A DNA stretch of 64,000 nt, taken from NCBI RefSeq assembly GCF_017591425.1, contig NW_024467121.1, positions 16,256,707 through 16,320,706 of the forward strand, read 5' to 3'. This DNA comes from Ochotona curzoniae (taxonomy: Eukaryota > Chordata > Mammalia > Lagomorpha > Ochotonidae). Positions 11,091-22,545 of this stretch are shown here, piece by piece; position 1 is the first letter of the stretch; every line of letters starts with the position of its first letter. The notes beneath the pieces are model-generated. The model ran no database searches, was not told where the DNA came from, and saw only the letters and a list, made by a program, of their open reading frames with translations. The translations under genes were made by a program, and so were the position numbers.

Positions 11091-14000
11091 CATTTAATTT
11101 TTTTTGCTGGTATTTTATTTATCCAGCTTTCTTTTCAAATGCAACATATATACCAAATCTTTTGTGAATAGTTTCAAAGTCATAAATAAGTGTTGTAATG
11201 GCCTCTACCTTCCTGGTTCTTATGAATACAAAAATGTTTTTATATGAAAAGCAAACTAGAGAGGGTTGCAATCATGATTATAAGGACTCAGATTTTTTTA
11301 CTGTGCTATATTAGCAAATATGATCTGATCATCGGTAGTCTTTATGTTGATGGTAAATTTCATCGTATTTAACAAAATATTTCACAGTGACAAAATTAAA
11401 AATCACTGAAAACATAAATCGTTTTCCTGCTATCTCGGGGGAAATGTTGTTTAATAGGCTGTACATATTGAGCAAATATTAGAGTAAGCATAGTAAGGCG
11501 GTATGACTTACTACAGACGTAGATATCACAGTAACTCCAAAATACAGTCACCGTTCTGAGTTAATTGGCTCATTAAAGCAGTCCATCCCACTGAAAAGCA
11601 GCTCTCCTTGAAGACTGTCAGCTGTGTGATTGAATGGCATGCAAAATCTCTTGGTATTTTATGGATATGTGATCCTTGGCATTCAATAATGAAACTGCTC
11701 TTCTGTGTTTGTAGAAAGAAGAGCATTCAATTTTCATGGAAATGTCAGAAAGATTATATTGTTTTCTTCTATTTATTTTATTGCTTTGGCCAGGACTATA
11801 TTTGAAAGGCTGTCAATAGTGTCCTTTGTAGTCCTTATTAAAGGCATAAACAATTGGAAAAAGTTTAAAATGCTGATTTATTGTTAATGCCAAGATAGGG
11901 ATCTTTCAAAATAAGAAATAGTATAAGAGCTACATATGTCCAGCTGAATGTAAGTAATTTCAGGTTTGAATATCTTTTTTTTTCTTTTGCATATTATCTG
12001 CTAATTTTCCTGGATTCCTAGTAAATTTTCATAATGTGAATTCATCACATATAGAGAATGATGGTTTTCTTTTTTAAATATGATATACATTAAGTACTCA
12101 GCATGGGGTAGCTACTTACAGATGGTGATAAATCGATACATATAATAATTGAACAATTAGTGTATTCACTTAAATTTATATCTGATATCTTTTCAGGTAA
12201 ATGCTCCCTCCATAAAATAGTGTCTTATTTCTCATATGAATTTTGTTTCCATGTTATTTTAAGCAATATTGCACTACTTAACACTTTATCATGTTTAATA
12301 ATGTCAAAGAATAACCTATATGGTTTAATATTTGATTTCTTAACATATATTATAGCATGGAAGTTTAACATTACTGACATGAAGCAGGAAGAAACAGAAC
12401 ACTCAAGGGAGAAACTGAAATAGGAATGAGCAAACAAGCTATAGAACTGCAAAATATCAAAGGAGTTTCATTCATTATTGATCTATTCATACATATATTA
12501 ACTGTAAATGTTTGTGAATCTACGAGATTCTGGAATGCAGAAGATGCTGATGGATAAATACCAAAGCAGGTGTTAGCAAAATGTACAAGTATAGGGTGTT
12601 GTGGCAATATGGAGCAGAATAACACAGCCCATGTTCCAGAACTTGAGATGGCTTTTAAAGGCTAAGACGGTTAGAAACATGTTGACTTGAGGAATATTTC
12701 TGACAGGTTGTAACGAAGTGCTATTAGAATCTGATCTCTATTTCCCCCTAGAATTTAGTAATGAAGTTATTAACACTGGCTTAATCTTACAAATATACAT
12801 GGTCAGCCTGATAAAAACTATGATGTCTAGCTAGTGGATTAACCACATAGTTGAGTTCTTGGCAATATAACATTAGTAGAAGTGATATATACATTTTCTA
12901 TATTACTTCCTTAAATACATGAAATGTACATAATGATTATGTTCATAAAATAATTTGGGCTACAAGTCTAACACAATGTCTCAGGAATGGCAACACAACA
13001 CATACAGAACTTAGGACAATCTACAGATAAACATTTAAGCATAGAATATTCAGGGGATATAGAAAACTAACACATAACTCACATTATTGAGTTAAAGATA
13101 GCATCTATCTTCCCAGAAAAGTCTGCTAGCGTTTCAACTCCTGCATTGAGAAGTGAAAAAAAAAATATTTTTCTGCAACATCCTACATCCTTCAAATTCA
13201 AAGGATAGAACTTGCTAGGACTCACCAGTGTTTGCAACACTTTGAAATCTACACTGTGGGCCTACTACTCTGGGAGAAACACCTGCTCTGCTGACACCAG
13301 CATGTGCATAAGCCTTCCAGTTTTATTTCTCATTTATAGGAACCCTGTACAAGAACCTGGGAGAATTCTATCAGTGAGTTAACATGTTTTGATAAACTTC
13401 CCTAAAGTGGAGTAGTCGTGCATTCAGTTGCTTAAAGAGGAGTCTGAAACTGCAAGGTTTAGGACATGACAAACTTAGTATCTCCCCTATACTCTTTAGA
13501 CCAAGTCCTGGATGAGTTTTAAGCTCCTAATCCCTTGATGCCAACACTGCATTGTACAGCACACATCATTGCTTCTAAATTTTATCTTCATTGCCAAACT
13601 TGTGTTCCATATACTCTTTCTGTAATTACTCTCCTGTGAAAAATTACACCATTTATTTCTAACCCTTTGGGAAATATAAACTCCAGAAAATACAAAAATT
13701 GATGCATTTAAGCATTTGATACTTATAAAGTAATTTAGATGCATATAACTTATGAAAAATCATAGAAATGTATGCTCGGTTTTGCTGTTAGTTTGTGAGC
13801 GCAGGTGGATAAGACCTTTTTCAATCTGGCAATCCTTCACTTCCTTTGCCTGTTGATTTCTCTTTTCCACCCCATGACATACTCTCAGGCCTTACTTCAT
13901 TTACACAATCACAATCAGATGGCATTTTTTTATATCTGTACTATCAATTCCACGCAACTCTGTGCATCAGAAAATGTCATTTGTATTTCTCATTACAACA

Positions 14001-14264
14001 GGAGAATTGTGTGATGATTCATCCTCCCCTCTTCCAACTAAGAAACTGTGCACATCCTCAGCCCCCTTCTCTACCATCAGTTTCTCATTCTGTATCTTGC
14101 TAAATTTTTACAAATGTACACAGTGAACCATTACCTTTTGCATGCGTAGCATAAAACACTTTTCTTCCCAGACACTCTGTTTTTCTGTATGTTTTCCCAC
14201 ATTGATACTGTGCATGTATGACACAACCATTTATGCCTTGAAATAAATGTAACCATGGAAAGGA
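11091..14264. other. SINE-free AT-rich block, 3.2 kb
   Basis: No CSINE or recognised L1 occurs here, in contrast to the average spacing of about 1.5 kb. It contains the candidate conserved element at 11410-11880. The remainder shows no gene, and frames reach at most 87 codons without recognisable domains. Confidence 0.5.
11410..11880. other. Candidate conserved non-coding element
   Basis: This non-repetitive stretch has mixed composition, several CpGs kept in an otherwise CpG-poor region (for example CTATCTCGGGG, AAGGCGGTATG, CAGACGTAG) and homeodomain-like sites such as GAGTTAATTGGCTCATTAAA. It has no coding frame over 66 codons. These traits are typical of vertebrate enhancers in gene deserts, but conservation cannot be tested from one sequence. 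Confidence 0.35.
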
Positions 14265-14764
14265 AATATCTTTCCAATGAAAATGCTAAAACATGAAATA
14301 AACAAAAAAAACCATTCAGGACAATGGGAAAAGCTTCCATATTCGTGGATTGAAATGTCCATACTAACCGAAGAAATTCACTGATTCATTGCAATTCCAA
14401 CCAAAATACTAATGAAATTCTTATATTTAAAAAAAAAAACAGTGGTAAAACAGGAATGATTAATAACTGGAGAGATCTTAAAAAACAAAAACAAAAAAGG
14501 CATAAAAAATCTATTTTCAAGACATACATCAGGTAGTCACAATCTACACTGCCTGGTATTGGTACAAAAATATGCATGGAGACTAATGAAAGAGATTAAA
14601 ATCCAAGAGACCAATCCACCATCCTACCACAAGTAATCTTTGATAAACCAATTTAAATAGCTCACTGAAGAAGGACAGTGTCTTCCTGAAAAAGCATTGA
14701 GAAAATAGATTCTATGTGTGCAAAAATATGAAACAATACCCATACATTAAGCTTCCTGTTATGC
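14265..14764 (+). repeat. L1 ORF2 fragment, first segment
   Basis: The DNA follows the 3' half of mammalian L1 ORF2, downstream of the reverse transcriptase core. GCTTCCATATTCGTGGATTG, ATGTCCATACTAACCGAAG, TTCATTGCAATTCCAACCAA and CTGCCTGGTATTGGTAC occur in the correct order. Frame-disrupting changes make it inactive. A CSINE splits it at 14776, and it resumes at 15106. Confidence 0.85.
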
Positions 14765-14775
14765 TTAACTAATCA

Positions 14776-15105
14776 GGGCCCAGAGTGGTAACTTAATGGC
14801 TAAAGTCCTCACCGTGTACTCACTGGGATTCCATATGGTGCCGGTTCTAATCCTGTCTGCTCCATTTCCCATCGAGCTCCCTGCTTGTGGCCTTGGAATA
14901 GCAGTCACGGAAGACCCAAAAGCTTGGGACTCTGTACCCATGTGGGACATCCAGAAGAACTCTTGTCTCCTGGCTTTGGATTAGCTAAGAAATGGTATTG
15001 TGGTTGCTTGAGGAATGAACCAGTAGATGGAAGATCTTTCTCTCTGTATCTCCTTCTCTGTATATCTGTTTTTCCAATAAAAATAATAGGTATTTATTTT
15101 TTAAA
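14776..15105 (+). mobile_element. CSINE inserted in L1 ORF2
   Basis: Full-length plus-strand CSINE from GGGCCCAGAGTGGTAACTTA to the CCAATAAAAATAATAGG tail. It is flanked by a near-identical duplication (TTAACTAAT at 14765-14773, TTAGCTAAT at 15106-15114). L1 sequence continues across the insertion, so the SINE is younger than the L1 fragment. Confidence 0.93.
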
Positions 15106-15480
15106 TTAGCTAATGGAAGATCAAGGATCTAAAAGTATGACTCAGTAGCATCAAATTAGGAGAGGAAAACGCTGGAGAAACCCTGGAAGACATTGGGGTA
15201 AGCAAAGATTTCTTGGGAAAGATCCTAGAATCACAGGCAGTGTAAAGTAAAAATAAACCAATTGGTATCACACTAAATCAAGAATCTTCTGCACTGCAAA
15301 GGAAACCATCAACAAACTGGAGAAGCAACTGACAGAAGCTGAGAAACCATCTACAATCTATGGATCTGGCAGAGGAGTAACTTTCGAATTCTATAGTTCA
15401 AGAAACTCAACAACAAGGCAAAACTGAATTAAGAACTGTGCAAAGAACAAGAACAGGTAATTTTTAAAGAATCAAATACA
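15106..15480 (+). repeat. L1 ORF2 fragment, second segment
   Basis: Continues the same L1 after the SINE: GATCAAGGATCTAAAAGTATG, CTGCACTGCAAAGGAAACC, ATCAACAAACTGGAGAAGC and AACTCAACAACAAGGCAAAA match the ORF2 C-terminal coding region in order. It is broken by stops and small indels. Confidence 0.85.
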
Positions 15481-15799
15481 TTAGCAGTTAAAGTTCCCAC
15501 CTTGAACACGCTGAGATCCCATATGGGCGCCGGTTCTAATCTCGGCAGCCATGCTTCCCATCCAGCTCCCTTCCTGTGGCATAGGAAAGCAGTTGAGTAA
15601 CGCCCAAAGGTTTGGTATCCTGCACCCAGGTGGGAGAGCTGGAGGAAGTTTCTGGTTCCTGGCTTTGGATCAGCACAGTGCTAGCCATTGGGAACACTTG
15701 GGAAGTGAATTATCAGATGGAAGATCTTCCTCTCTGTCTCTTCTCCTTTCTGTATATCTCACTTGCCAATAAAAATAATAATAATAATAAATATTTTTT
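15481..15799 (+). mobile_element. CSINE inserted in L1, head-truncated
   Basis: Plus-strand CSINE beginning inside the head at TTAGCAGTTAAAGTTCCCAC, so about 18 bases of the usual start are absent. The flanking duplication is imperfect: AAAGAATCAAATACA (15466-15480) and AAGGAATGAAATACA (15800-15814). It ends in an AATAAT-rich tail. Confidence 0.92.
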
Positions 15800-15847
15800 A
15801 AGGAATGAAATACAAATGGTCCACAGACATATTGGCAAGAGCTACGC
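15800..15847 (+). repeat. L1 ORF2 fragment, third segment
   Basis: A short continuation of the L1 after the second SINE: AAATACAAATGGTCCACAGA and the following bases match ORF2 just beyond the previous segment. Confidence 0.65.
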
Positions 15848-16055
15848 CAATATGAAGGCAGGAGCCAGGAGTTTCTTACAGGTCTGCACAAGGATGGAGA
15901 GTCCCCAGGTGTTTGGGCCATCCTCTGCTGACTTCCCAGGTCATTAGCCCTGAGATGGATGGAAGTGGAGCAGCTGGGACCAGAACGGTCACACATATGG
16001 GATCCCAGTTAAGATTTAGCCATTGAAACAGTGTGCCAGTCTCTGCAATGTTTCT
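15848..16055 (-). repeat. CSINE fragment
   Basis: Minus-strand fragment from AGGAGCCAGGAGTTTCTTAC through GGAAGTGGAGCAGCTGGGAC and CACATATGGGATCCCAG to the head near 16050. The tail side is missing. Confidence 0.88.
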
Positions 16056-16956
16056 AGGATAGCTAGGAGATTTTTTCAAGAAAAATCAGGCATAGTATGC
16101 AGATGTGTTGGCTGTCCTCAGGACAATGTTATGAGCAAAGCAAATGGGAAATCATTAACTATGTGAGATGACATCACATTTTATTTCAGGGAATGTGTTT
16201 TCCTGGCATACAGTTTGTGAGCGTAATGCACCTATTTTATTAAAAAAATAATTATTTAAATTAACTTGATTAATTCTCAGTAGATTTCATCTAATCTCTA
16301 CAGAGAGAAAGGACATACTATTGAAACTTTTCAGGAACTGTTTCATTGCCTAAATTGCTATAATAATTTTTTTACGGGAATTATTTAATTCTTCATTATC
16401 ATCTAGTGCCATTTTACTATTTTGCTTTAGAAACTTTCACTTATGCAGGAACATCCCTGCAGGGATTTTTTCTGATCAATTTTAAATTAATTATTTTATT
16501 TTAACATTAATGTGACCCATAATACTTATGTTTGGAAATTAAGTTAAAGCATTTATTCTGCATTCTTCATAAAATTGCTTTCATAACACACATCATAGTT
16601 TTTCTTTTGGTAAACTAAAGAACTTTTTGCTATTTATTATTTGTGTTTCAATATTTTCTTACAGTTGTACACACAATTCTAAACACTGCTGGCTGATACA
16701 GCTTTGTGTTTCTATTTTTTGCCTTTTACATGGTTTGTATAAAACTAATTATAACAGTAACACTAAAATGTATATCAGTTTTTTATTTTCTTAATTCTAA
16801 GTTCTGGGAAACAAATGTGCCTATCAGTATAATTATATCATGATCTCCTACAATTATCACTGTGTATGGAATCCATGTAAGGACATTTTAACTAAAAATC
16901 TTCAAAATGTATTCTGGTTATTAATGCCTCTATTGATTAATTCTAAAAAGTCTTTT
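16056..16956. other. Unassigned AT-rich DNA
   Basis: Very AT-rich sequence with no gene and no recognised repeat family. Confidence 0.5.
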
Positions 16957-17065
16957 TGAGGTAGTCTAGTACTAGTATTGTTATCTCTGTTTTGTTAATG
17001 AACAGAGAAAGTGAGAGAAAGATTAACTTGTTCAAGATTCCACATTTCCTAGTTGGCAAGTTCAT
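16957..17065 (-). repeat. MIR-type ancient SINE fragment
   Basis: GAGGTAGTCTAG, ATTGTTATCTCTGTTTTG, AACAGAGAAAGTGAGAGAAAG, TTAACTTGTTCAAGATTCC and CTAGTTGGCAAG follow the order of the reverse-complemented MIR core. Confidence 0.7.
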
Positions 17066-18899
17066 GAGATGTATAGTAATAATACTTTCTTATTTGCCTT
17101 CTTGATTTCTGTGGGTTCTGTTAACTGTGTTTAATAAGAAAAGGGGTGAAAATAGAGACATCAAGGGGTAATGAAAGGGAGTGGGGCAAAAGGGACAGAT
17201 ATTACAATATTGCAATCATAGAACTTTCAATGTGATGTTAAGTATGCTGTCAATGAGGTATTTACATATCATTTGGTATAGGTCATTATTTTAGGTATAT
17301 ATTGGCATCTTGCAATATACCCCCATGGAAATAAAAGAGGTCAATTACATATTTTAGTAAAATATAAATGTTTTGATGGAAAAATAAATTATAAATCCTG
17401 CATTAGAAGGTGTTCCTTTTTCCCCCTAGAACAGAGGAGTCTTTCTGAGATTAACAGATGATTTAGAATGGCAATTTATTTTGGAGAATATCATTTCCTA
17501 TTCAGTCCCCCGGGAAAGATTTTTCATTGAAAATGTCATCAAAGTTACTTAATCCAAACAATACATCCACTGATTTAAAAAAAAAAATGAATTGTCTTGC
17601 TCTTTGTGTAACACACTGTTACAGAAAAGGCAATGAAAGCTTGTGATTCTTTGCTGAAATCTATTCTTTGAAAACATTTCCTGGAAAAAGAAAGTGGCTT
17701 GTTGCCACATACATAAATTCGTTTTGTGCCCTACTATTGTGAATATTTGGCAAGTTCTTTTTCTTGGTTCTTCAGACCTGCCAAGATTTTGTTCAGTTCT
17801 AAGATATTAAGAACAAAAATGAGAATTTATGAATTTGTTCTGGAATAAAATGTTAAATAGAAGCCCTAATTTTTGTGCAATGTAAAATCAATCAACTTCT
17901 TAAATCACAAGCAAATAACCATGCATTTCTTCGCAATACTCTTCAATTCTTACATCTATTCTCATGTTAGAGATAAAAAGAGAAAAAAAGCAATGGAGCT
18001 CTGTAAAATCCTTCTCAACCTTTAAGACAAGTTTGAGGCACCACTGTCTTCTCCAAACAAATTTTATAATTTTTGCATGCTTTTTAATTTAAAATACGTT
18101 AAATGATTGTTGTTCTATTTCAGAATTTAGAAATGGTATATAACTTCACGTGAGGAACATATTCAGTGTAGATTCTGCCAAAAACAAATAAAACAATGTT
18201 TATTTAAAATGGTTTCAGGTACGTTGAGCTGGATACTGTATAAGTACCACCTTTAGTTCTTGCTGTATGTGTAGGCTACTGCAGTAGATTCAGGCAGAGA
18301 TCCTGGAAATACTGTGTGGAGGATGATGGAGAGGTGGTAAGAGGAAAATTCTGTTTTGCTTTGCCTCCAGACTGCTCCAGGTCGTTAGTGCCTCTACTAA
18401 TCAGCTCAACCTCATTCAGTGAAGAGTACGGTCAATAGAAAGATCATCCATCTAGAAACAAGCACGAGTTTCCCAATCCGTTCACTGCCTCTACCTTCTG
18501 TTACAGAAGGAAACTACGTGTACTCAGAGAGACAATAATAAGCAACTTTACTTTGGGGAACAGATGATGTTGATAGAGCTTGTTCCAAATAATTTCTCAT
18601 CGCTTCAAATTAAAACCATAGTCCTTTATTTCCATGATAATTTTTTTTTAGTTATGGCTTCTCTATTATGTTGTGGGCCTGGAACTAAACAGCAACTATG
18701 ATTTATTTTTGCCTGTCGTAAGTTAAAGTCTTTTAGATATGAAATGGCATGCCTTCCAGAAAGTGGACCTACCTCTGGAAGAGTGACACATCATAAATTA
18801 TAGTAGAATGCTGAGTTTTGTCATGTGTTATTTTCAGTTAACTGAGCATTATTTTCATAAATATACTTCGAGTGCTCATTCATTTTGTATTTTTCATGT
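17066..18899. other. Unassigned AT-rich DNA, 1.8 kb
   Basis: No gene or recognised mobile element. The stretch at 18200-18600 is less AT-rich, keeps several CpGs (GGTACGTTG, AGGTCGTTAG, AGTACGGTC) and could be unique conserved sequence. The rest is featureless. Confidence 0.45.
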
Positions 18900-19180
18900 T
18901 ATTGAAAGGCACAGTGATCATGAGAAAAAAATAGAGTTTCAATCCACTGCTTCTTTCTTGTGATACCCTTAACCGCCAGGGCTGGGTCAGGGCGTACGGA
19001 GTCAGAAATTCCATCCAGGTCCTCTACTTGGGTAGCCGGGTCCATGCACGAGTGCCACCATTTGTTCTCTGCCAGGGTGCAATATCAGGAAGCTGCACAG
19101 CAACTGGGATTCGCACTGCCACTATACTAGGAAATGTGTGCATACCAAGCAGTGGTTCTCTTGCTCTGCCACAGCATAAT
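18900..19180 (-). repeat. CSINE, old rabbit-like type
   Basis: Minus-strand copy. GAAAGGCACAGTGATCATGA is the tail side, GGTCCTCTACTTGGGTAGCC the middle, and CTGCACAGCAACTGGGATTC with TGCCACTATACTAGG leads into the head. Divergence is high. Confidence 0.75.
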
Positions 19181-19569
19181 CCTCTTAAATATTTTTCAAA
19201 ATCAATTTCATTTGAAATACAACTTTATGAACTTACCACAGCAGTTTAGAAATCTAAAAATGTGTTGGGTAATTGGTTTTTAATTCATAAGTATGCAAAT
19301 ATTTGATTATGATGATGTCTTCAGGGGCTAGACATGTGAAAAGCTGTTTTTGTCTATTCAATTTAGCTGTCCAATTTGCCTTCTTTTTATAGTTTATGAA
19401 AGTATAATTGATGTCCCAAAGTAGACATAAAAGAAAAAAATCTGATAATTTTGGATGCTGATGGAAAATCATCACCTACAGCACGAAAATGAACACGCCT
19501 GTCTACAATGTGCTTCTCCGTGCCGCATGATGCCTGGCAGCAGAGGATCACACATCAGGACAAGCAGGA
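19181..19569. other. Unassigned DNA
   Basis: AT-rich. No gene is seen. It may include the 3' untranslated part of the adjoining minus-strand L1, but I cannot confirm this. Confidence 0.4.
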
Positions 19570-20199
19570 GCCATGCAGGAGAATTATGTCAGAGTTGATG
19601 CACATTTAGTGCATGGCAACCATTTGTTCTTCTTTACTTACTTAGAAGTATATAGTGGTGTGAAAAAAAAAACAGTTCATTTATACATTAGTCAGAAAAT
19701 CAACCTTTGGGTTTTCTTCCTATTTGGGCCTATCACAAATAAAGCTGCTATGATCATTTGTATTTGTGAGAACAGATGCTTCCGTTTTTCCTGGGCAGGT
19801 GGTAGGTATATGGATATTTTGACAACCTACTAGGAAGTTTTTCAAAGCGCTTTGGCATCTGACACTCTCAGAAGCAATGTATAAGAGACTCTTACACACT
19901 TTTGTCAAAATTTAGTGTGATCACTCTTAATGTATCACCATTTTAGTAGATGTGAAGTTCTACATTATAATTTCATTTTCATTTAGCCAAAGGCTAATAA
20001 TTTTGAACAGCTTTTACATCATTGCCAAATTTCTGTTATGAAGTGCCTGTTCATATCCTTCATTCATTTTTCATTAGGTTTCTTATTGGTGTATTATTAA
20101 ATTTTTACATTTTCATATTCTCAATACAAATGTCTCATCAAATATCTTTTAAAGGTTTCCCCCAGATATTAGACAACCATGCTATTAAGGGCAACGTTT
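19570..20199 (-). repeat. L1 3' region fragment, minus strand, first part
   Basis: The plus strand reads as the complement of the L1 ORF2 end and 3' sequence: CACAAATAAAGCTGCTATGA, CTCAGAAGCAATGTATAAGA, AAGTGCCTGTTCATATCCTT and TTTTCATTAGGTTTCTTATT. The order implies an L1 running right to left. Two CSINEs interrupt it before it resumes at 20831. Confidence 0.85.
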
Positions 20200-20518
20200 G
20201 GGGCTGGCATTGTACAACGATGAGCTAAGCTGCTGTTCATGACACTGGCATCTCATATTGTTTCAGTTGCTTGCCTTCCAATGCAGTCTCAGGCTGAAGT
20301 ACCTGGGAAAGCAGTGGCATATAGTGCAAGAAGTTAATCCCCTGAAATTCATTTGGGAAACTAAGATGAAATCCCTACTCTTGTCTTTGGTTGAACCAGC
20401 CCTGGCCTTTGCAGCTATTTGGGGAGTGATCCACTGGATGGAAGATTCTCCCTGCCCCCTTCTCTCTCTCTGTCTCTCTGTCTGTCTCTCTCTTGGGCTT
20501 TCAAATAAAAATAAATAG
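20200..20518 (+). repeat. CSINE, old type, in L1
   Basis: Plus-strand copy with GGGGCTGGCATTGTACAACG as head, then TTTGGGGAGTGATCCACTGG and the ending CTTTCAAATAAAAATAAATA. The end matches the rabbit-like subfamily, so it is older than its neighbour. Confidence 0.9.
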
Positions 20519-20830
20519 AGTCTGGTGCAGTAGCCTAGTGGATAAAGTCCTTGCCTTGCATAACCCAGGGTCCCATATGGGTGCCGGTTCGAATCCCGGA
20601 GGCCACACTCCCAATCCAGCTCCCTGCTTATGACCTGGGAAAGCAGATGAGGACAGCCCATAACCTTGGGAACCTGCACCCAGGTGGGAGACTAGATGAA
20701 GCTCCAGCCTTCTAGGTTCAGGAGGTTACTTGAGGAGTGAATCAAAGAATGGAAGATCTTCTCTGTCTCTCCTCCTCTCTGTAATCTGACTTACCAATGA
20801 AAAAACTTAAATAAAAAAAATAAACAAATC
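20519..20830 (+). repeat. CSINE, pika type, tandem to the previous copy
   Basis: Plus-strand copy starting AGTCTGGTGCAGTAGCCTAG, with GGTGCCGGTTCGAATCCCGG as an intact B-box region and CTTACCAATGAAAAAAC at the end. It begins directly at the A-rich tail of the preceding SINE, a common insertion site. Confidence 0.92.
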
Positions 20831-21480
20831 TATGTAAAGCAGTATCCAAGAAGCCTAATTTTACAGAAGTTCAATTTATCAGTATTTTGTTTCTATTACT
20901 GCTTGTATTCTTAACATATTAATAATTTGATCGAGTCTGGAGTCAGTATCTTTATTTGTAGGATCTGTAGCAGAATCCTCAGTCTACATCCACTTCATGC
21001 TAACAGTACCTCACTTGCTCACCATAATGTCTTTAGATATTTCCACACTTCCCCTGAGGGACAGATCGCGTGTCACCAGCTCGTCTAATCCAGAATAACA
21101 TAATCTTCATCTTACGCTCTCTGAAGACATTTTATAGTAAGGTTCATGGATTCACTTTTAGGAAATTTTCCCTAGGGTGTAAGGGATGAATTAAACTATT
21201 TGTTTTGCATGTGAATATTTATTTTTCCAGCACCATTTGATTAACAAATACACTATTCTATCTTCACTGAACCGTCTTTGTAATGTCATTAAGCACAGCT
21301 ATTGTTAAATGTTTGAATTTGTATCTACGTTCTATTATACTCGATTCTGCAGGTCTATGTATTTATCACTGCAGCAGTGCTCAACCGTGGTTATTACTTA
21401 TATGATTTATTATTAAACCCTGATGTCAGGTTACGTTTGTTCTCTAACTATGTTCTTTTTTCAAAGCAACATTCTTCGGC
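20831..21480 (-). repeat. L1 ORF2 fragment, minus strand, second part
   Basis: After the SINE pair the antisense L1 continues: AGAAGTTCAATTTATCAGTA, GCATGTGAATATTTATTTTT, CCAGCACCATTTGATTAAC, AGGTCTATGTATTTATCACT and CCTGATGTCAGGTTACG match the reverse complement of ORF2 in order. It is highly degraded. Confidence 0.8.
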
Positions 21481-22254
21481 TGTTGAGCAATCAGTTGTTG
21501 AGGTGACAAATTAGGAAGAGAGAAACTGAAGCAATTATGTTTTGTTCATTTACAATAAAATGGGCAGCACATACAAGAGGCAAAAAAAAAAGGAGTTTTC
21601 AGCTCTCCAGCACTCCATCGTCTCATCAGCAAATGGCAGTGGATGAGGGTCACATGGATGCCAAATGCCTGGGGAATCCAGGGATTGCCGAGTAGCATGA
21701 ACAGATACTGTGTTGAGGAGCACTTCACAAAGAAATGGACCCATGGTCAGCTTCATTTATGTCTTGTTTTCCCTTTCAATTTAGTAGGGTAATTCCAGAA
21801 GCTTAATGCCATCTGTGGTCAATAAAGATGGTAGGTTATGGGAAATGATACCCCCAAAGGTTTGAATATTGTGTCTTTCAGGGTTTCTTAAGGTACTTCT
21901 GAAATTTTGTGTTTGGAGAAGTTTTCCTGCTTTTCCTTGTTTATCAGAAGCTGGTTCTAAGTAGCATCCTTGTACTTACAGCAGCAGTGGTAGTGATACG
22001 CTTGTAAGAATACAGCTACAGTTATCACTGTCTCTGAGTTTCCTGTGTTCTTGAGATCATGATATGGGTATAATGAGTATTAGTGCTAACTCAACAGACA
22101 GATATACCATTGCTATGGCTGATATATTTTCTACATACAGCTCAATCCATCTGATACTTTCTAAATGTTTGCTGTACTATCCTTAAACTTGACGCTAGTT
22201 ACAAAACTATTGAAATTTTGCTTTCCTATGGCTTCAATGTTGATTAGATTTTTC
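21481..22254. other. Unassigned DNA
   Basis: No gene recognised. Minus frames of 60-68 codons at 21546-21756 overlap one another and end at an A-rich run near 21580. They show no known domain and could be a decayed retroposon. Confidence 0.4.
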
Positions 22255-22545
22255 TACCTCATAAAACATAAATGAGAGATAGAAAGATGAAAGCTTCCTT
22301 CCACTGATTCACTCCCTAAATGACCACAATAGACAAGCACTGGAGTTGGCTAGAACCAGAAGCCAACGTAACAATCCAAGTATCCCACATGGGTACAGTA
22401 ACCCATATACTTGAACTATCATTATTGAGTCCCAGGGTTAGGATTTTGATGAATCTGGGTATTCAGGAGCCAGTGCTGGGAATTTAATTTAGATGCTCTG
22501 ATGTGGAGCATAACATCTTAATAACTAACCCAACCAGTCCCCCAT
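22255..22545 (-). repeat. CSINE, old
   Basis: Minus-strand copy with AGAGATAGAAAGATGAAAGC, TTCCACTGATTCACTCCCTA, TATCCCACATGGGTACAG and an eroded head near 22520. Confidence 0.8.
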
